Origin: an uncultured Anaerotignum sp. | GTDB lineage: Bacteria; Bacillota; Clostridia; Lachnospirales; Anaerotignaceae | Assembly (NCBI RefSeq): GCF_934277605.1 | Contig: NZ_CAKQVD010000030.1 | Coordinates: 1-22,530, forward strand | Length of the DNA stretch: 22,530 bases | Direction of reading: 5' to 3' | Shown: positions 21,946-22,530 of the stretch, in pieces | Layout: every line of letters starts with the position of its first letter | Position numbering within the stretch: the first letter of the stretch is position 1 | Notes under the pieces: model-generated | What the model saw: only the letters and a program-made list of their open reading frames with translations | Told to the model about the DNA's origin: nothing | The model's database searches: none | Made by a program: the position numbers and the translations under genes

Positions 21946-22302
21946 TTAGCTGTCGACTCTTACGCCGTCAACAAAAATATTTACATCCTCTACTTCAACC
22001 CCTGTGTATTCCTCCACGGAATATTTTACGGTGCTGATGATATTATCTGCAATGGCGGAAATATTGGTACCGTATTCCACAATGATATGCAGGTCAATGC
22101 TTACCTTATTTGCATCAATGCGCATTTTGATTCCTTTTGTCAGGCTTTCCAGCTTCAAAAGCTGTACCAAGCCATCCTTCACGTTTTTTGCAGCCATGCC
22201 GACAATGCCATAACATTCGATTGCCGCATAGCCTGCAATCCGTGCAATTACCTCACGGTCAATGCTGATTACGCCATATTCGTTTTCTAATTTTGCTGCC
22301 AT
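21946..22302 (-). CDS. Asp23/Gls24 family envelope protein
   Basis: A 118-residue protein of the Asp23/Gls24 family (B. subtilis YloU-like). It opens with NEYGVISIDREVIARIAGYA, has GIVGMAAKN and ends with a beta strand region EDVNIFVDGVRV, all typical. Members are abundant cytoplasmic proteins tied to envelope stress or found next to the fatty acid kinase gene. No signal peptide or membrane segment is visible, so any envelope link must be through a partner. The ATG at 22302 has AGGAGG nine bases upstream. It leads the operon with the FakA-type gene, whose start lies 19 bases after its stop. Confidence 0.94.
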   Translation of the reverse strand: MAAKLENEYGVISIDREVIARIAGYAAIECYGIVGMAAKNVKDGLVQLLKLESLTKGIKMRIDANKVSIDLHIIVEYGTNISAIADNIISTVKYSVEEYTGVEVEDVNIFVDGVRVDS

Positions 22303-22364
22303 ACTGACCAGCCTCCTATTCTAAAAACCTTCGGCTATTTTTTTACAGATGTATAGATGATAAT

Positions 22365-22392
22365 AGTATACCATTGTATATGCAATTTTGAA
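22365..22392 (-). promoter_or_regulatory. Likely promoter of the asp23-fakA operon
   Basis: On the minus strand TATACT (22370-22365) has TTCAAA (22392-22387) 16 bases upstream. An overlapping alternative, TTGCAT with TATCAT 17 bases on, is about as good. The region is AT-rich and lies between a terminator and the first gene, where a promoter is needed. Confidence 0.42.
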
Positions 22393-22413
22393 AGCTATTT
22401 TTCTCTTTTCCAT

Positions 22414-22459
22414 AAAAAAGAAGAAGAATTCGGGGCTGTTTCACGCAAATTCTTCCTCT
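22414..22459 (-). terminator. Intrinsic terminator of the gene entering from the right edge
   Basis: AGAAGAAGAATT (22419-22430) pairs with AATTCTTCCTCT (22448-22459), 12 pairs with one G-U on the minus strand, around a 17-base loop, followed by five T (plus-strand A 22414-22418). It lies 11 bases past the stop at 22471 and supports that partial gene. Confidence 0.75.
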
Positions 22460-22470
22460 CTCCAAGCTAT

Positions 22471-22530
22471 TTATTTTTTGCTCCGCGGCTTTTCAATCAC
22501 CACATCATAGGAGCCGCCAACCCAATAGGA
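22471..22530 (-). CDS. C-terminal end of an unidentified gene, cut by the window edge
   Basis: The minus strand is open from the window edge to a TAA at 22473-22471 and encodes 19 residues, SYWVGGSYDVVIEKPRSKK. The basic end and the strong terminator 11 bases later make a real gene end likely. The visible part is too short to name a family. In B. subtilis the gene upstream of yloU is rpmB on the other strand, so the context here differs or rpmB lies further away. Confidence 0.6.
   Translation of the reverse strand, partial: SYWVGGSYDVVIEKPRSKK

Overview
The window looks like a stretch of core chromosome from a low-to-mid GC, spore-forming, anaerobic Firmicute of class Clostridia, probably Lachnospirales and possibly Anaerotignum-like. 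The genus is a guess. The evidence is the gene set (ylbJ, tmcAL, asp23, a FakA-type DAK2 protein, DUF177-rpmF, plsX-acpP-rnc), strong AGGAGG ribosome binding sites, consensus sigma-A promoters, several GTG starts and a pta-ackA acetate pathway. I see no phage, transposase, CRISPR array, tRNA or rRNA.

Layout, left to right. 1-387: possible 3' end of a plus-strand gene with its terminator, facing the terminator of the ilv operon. 388-5387 (minus): ilvB-ilvN-ilvC-ilvD, a complete acetolactate-to-2-oxoacid branch for Val/Ile (and Leu precursor) synthesis, transcribed from a promoter with both consensus hexamers near 5457-5484. 5760-7104 (minus): a secreted metallo-beta-lactamase-fold lipoprotein coupled to a small DUF3006 protein. 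7226-9299 (minus): plsX, acpP and rnc, linking phospholipid and fatty acid synthesis to RNA processing. 9417-10105 (minus): DUF177 protein and ribosomal protein L32. 10154-12545 (minus): pta and ackA, which convert acetyl-CoA to acetate and ATP, separated by a striking array of five hairpins. 12714-13769 (minus): an orphan CheA-like protein. 14062-16469 (plus): tmcAL and the sporulation membrane protein gene ylbJ, the only clear complete plus-strand genes. 16476-18026 (minus): rsmD-coaD and a coiled-coil protein. 18130-22302 (minus): recG, a FakA-type protein and an Asp23/Gls24 protein. The right edge holds the last codons of another minus-strand gene.

The neighbourhood merges two clusters known from Bacillus subtilis: ylbH(rsmD)-coaD-ylbJ-ylbM-ylbN-rpmF and yloU-yloV-recG-plsX-acpA-rncS. 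Here they are interrupted by pta-ackA and the CheA-like gene. Most of the window is ordinary housekeeping DNA and I did not find a convincing new multi-gene system. The items most worth checking are the five-hairpin element between pta and ackA, the CheA-like protein without a CheW domain, the repeat-linked metallo-hydrolase lipoprotein with its Cys-rich tail, and a sigma-E-like promoter directly followed by a terminator-like hairpin in front of ylbJ.
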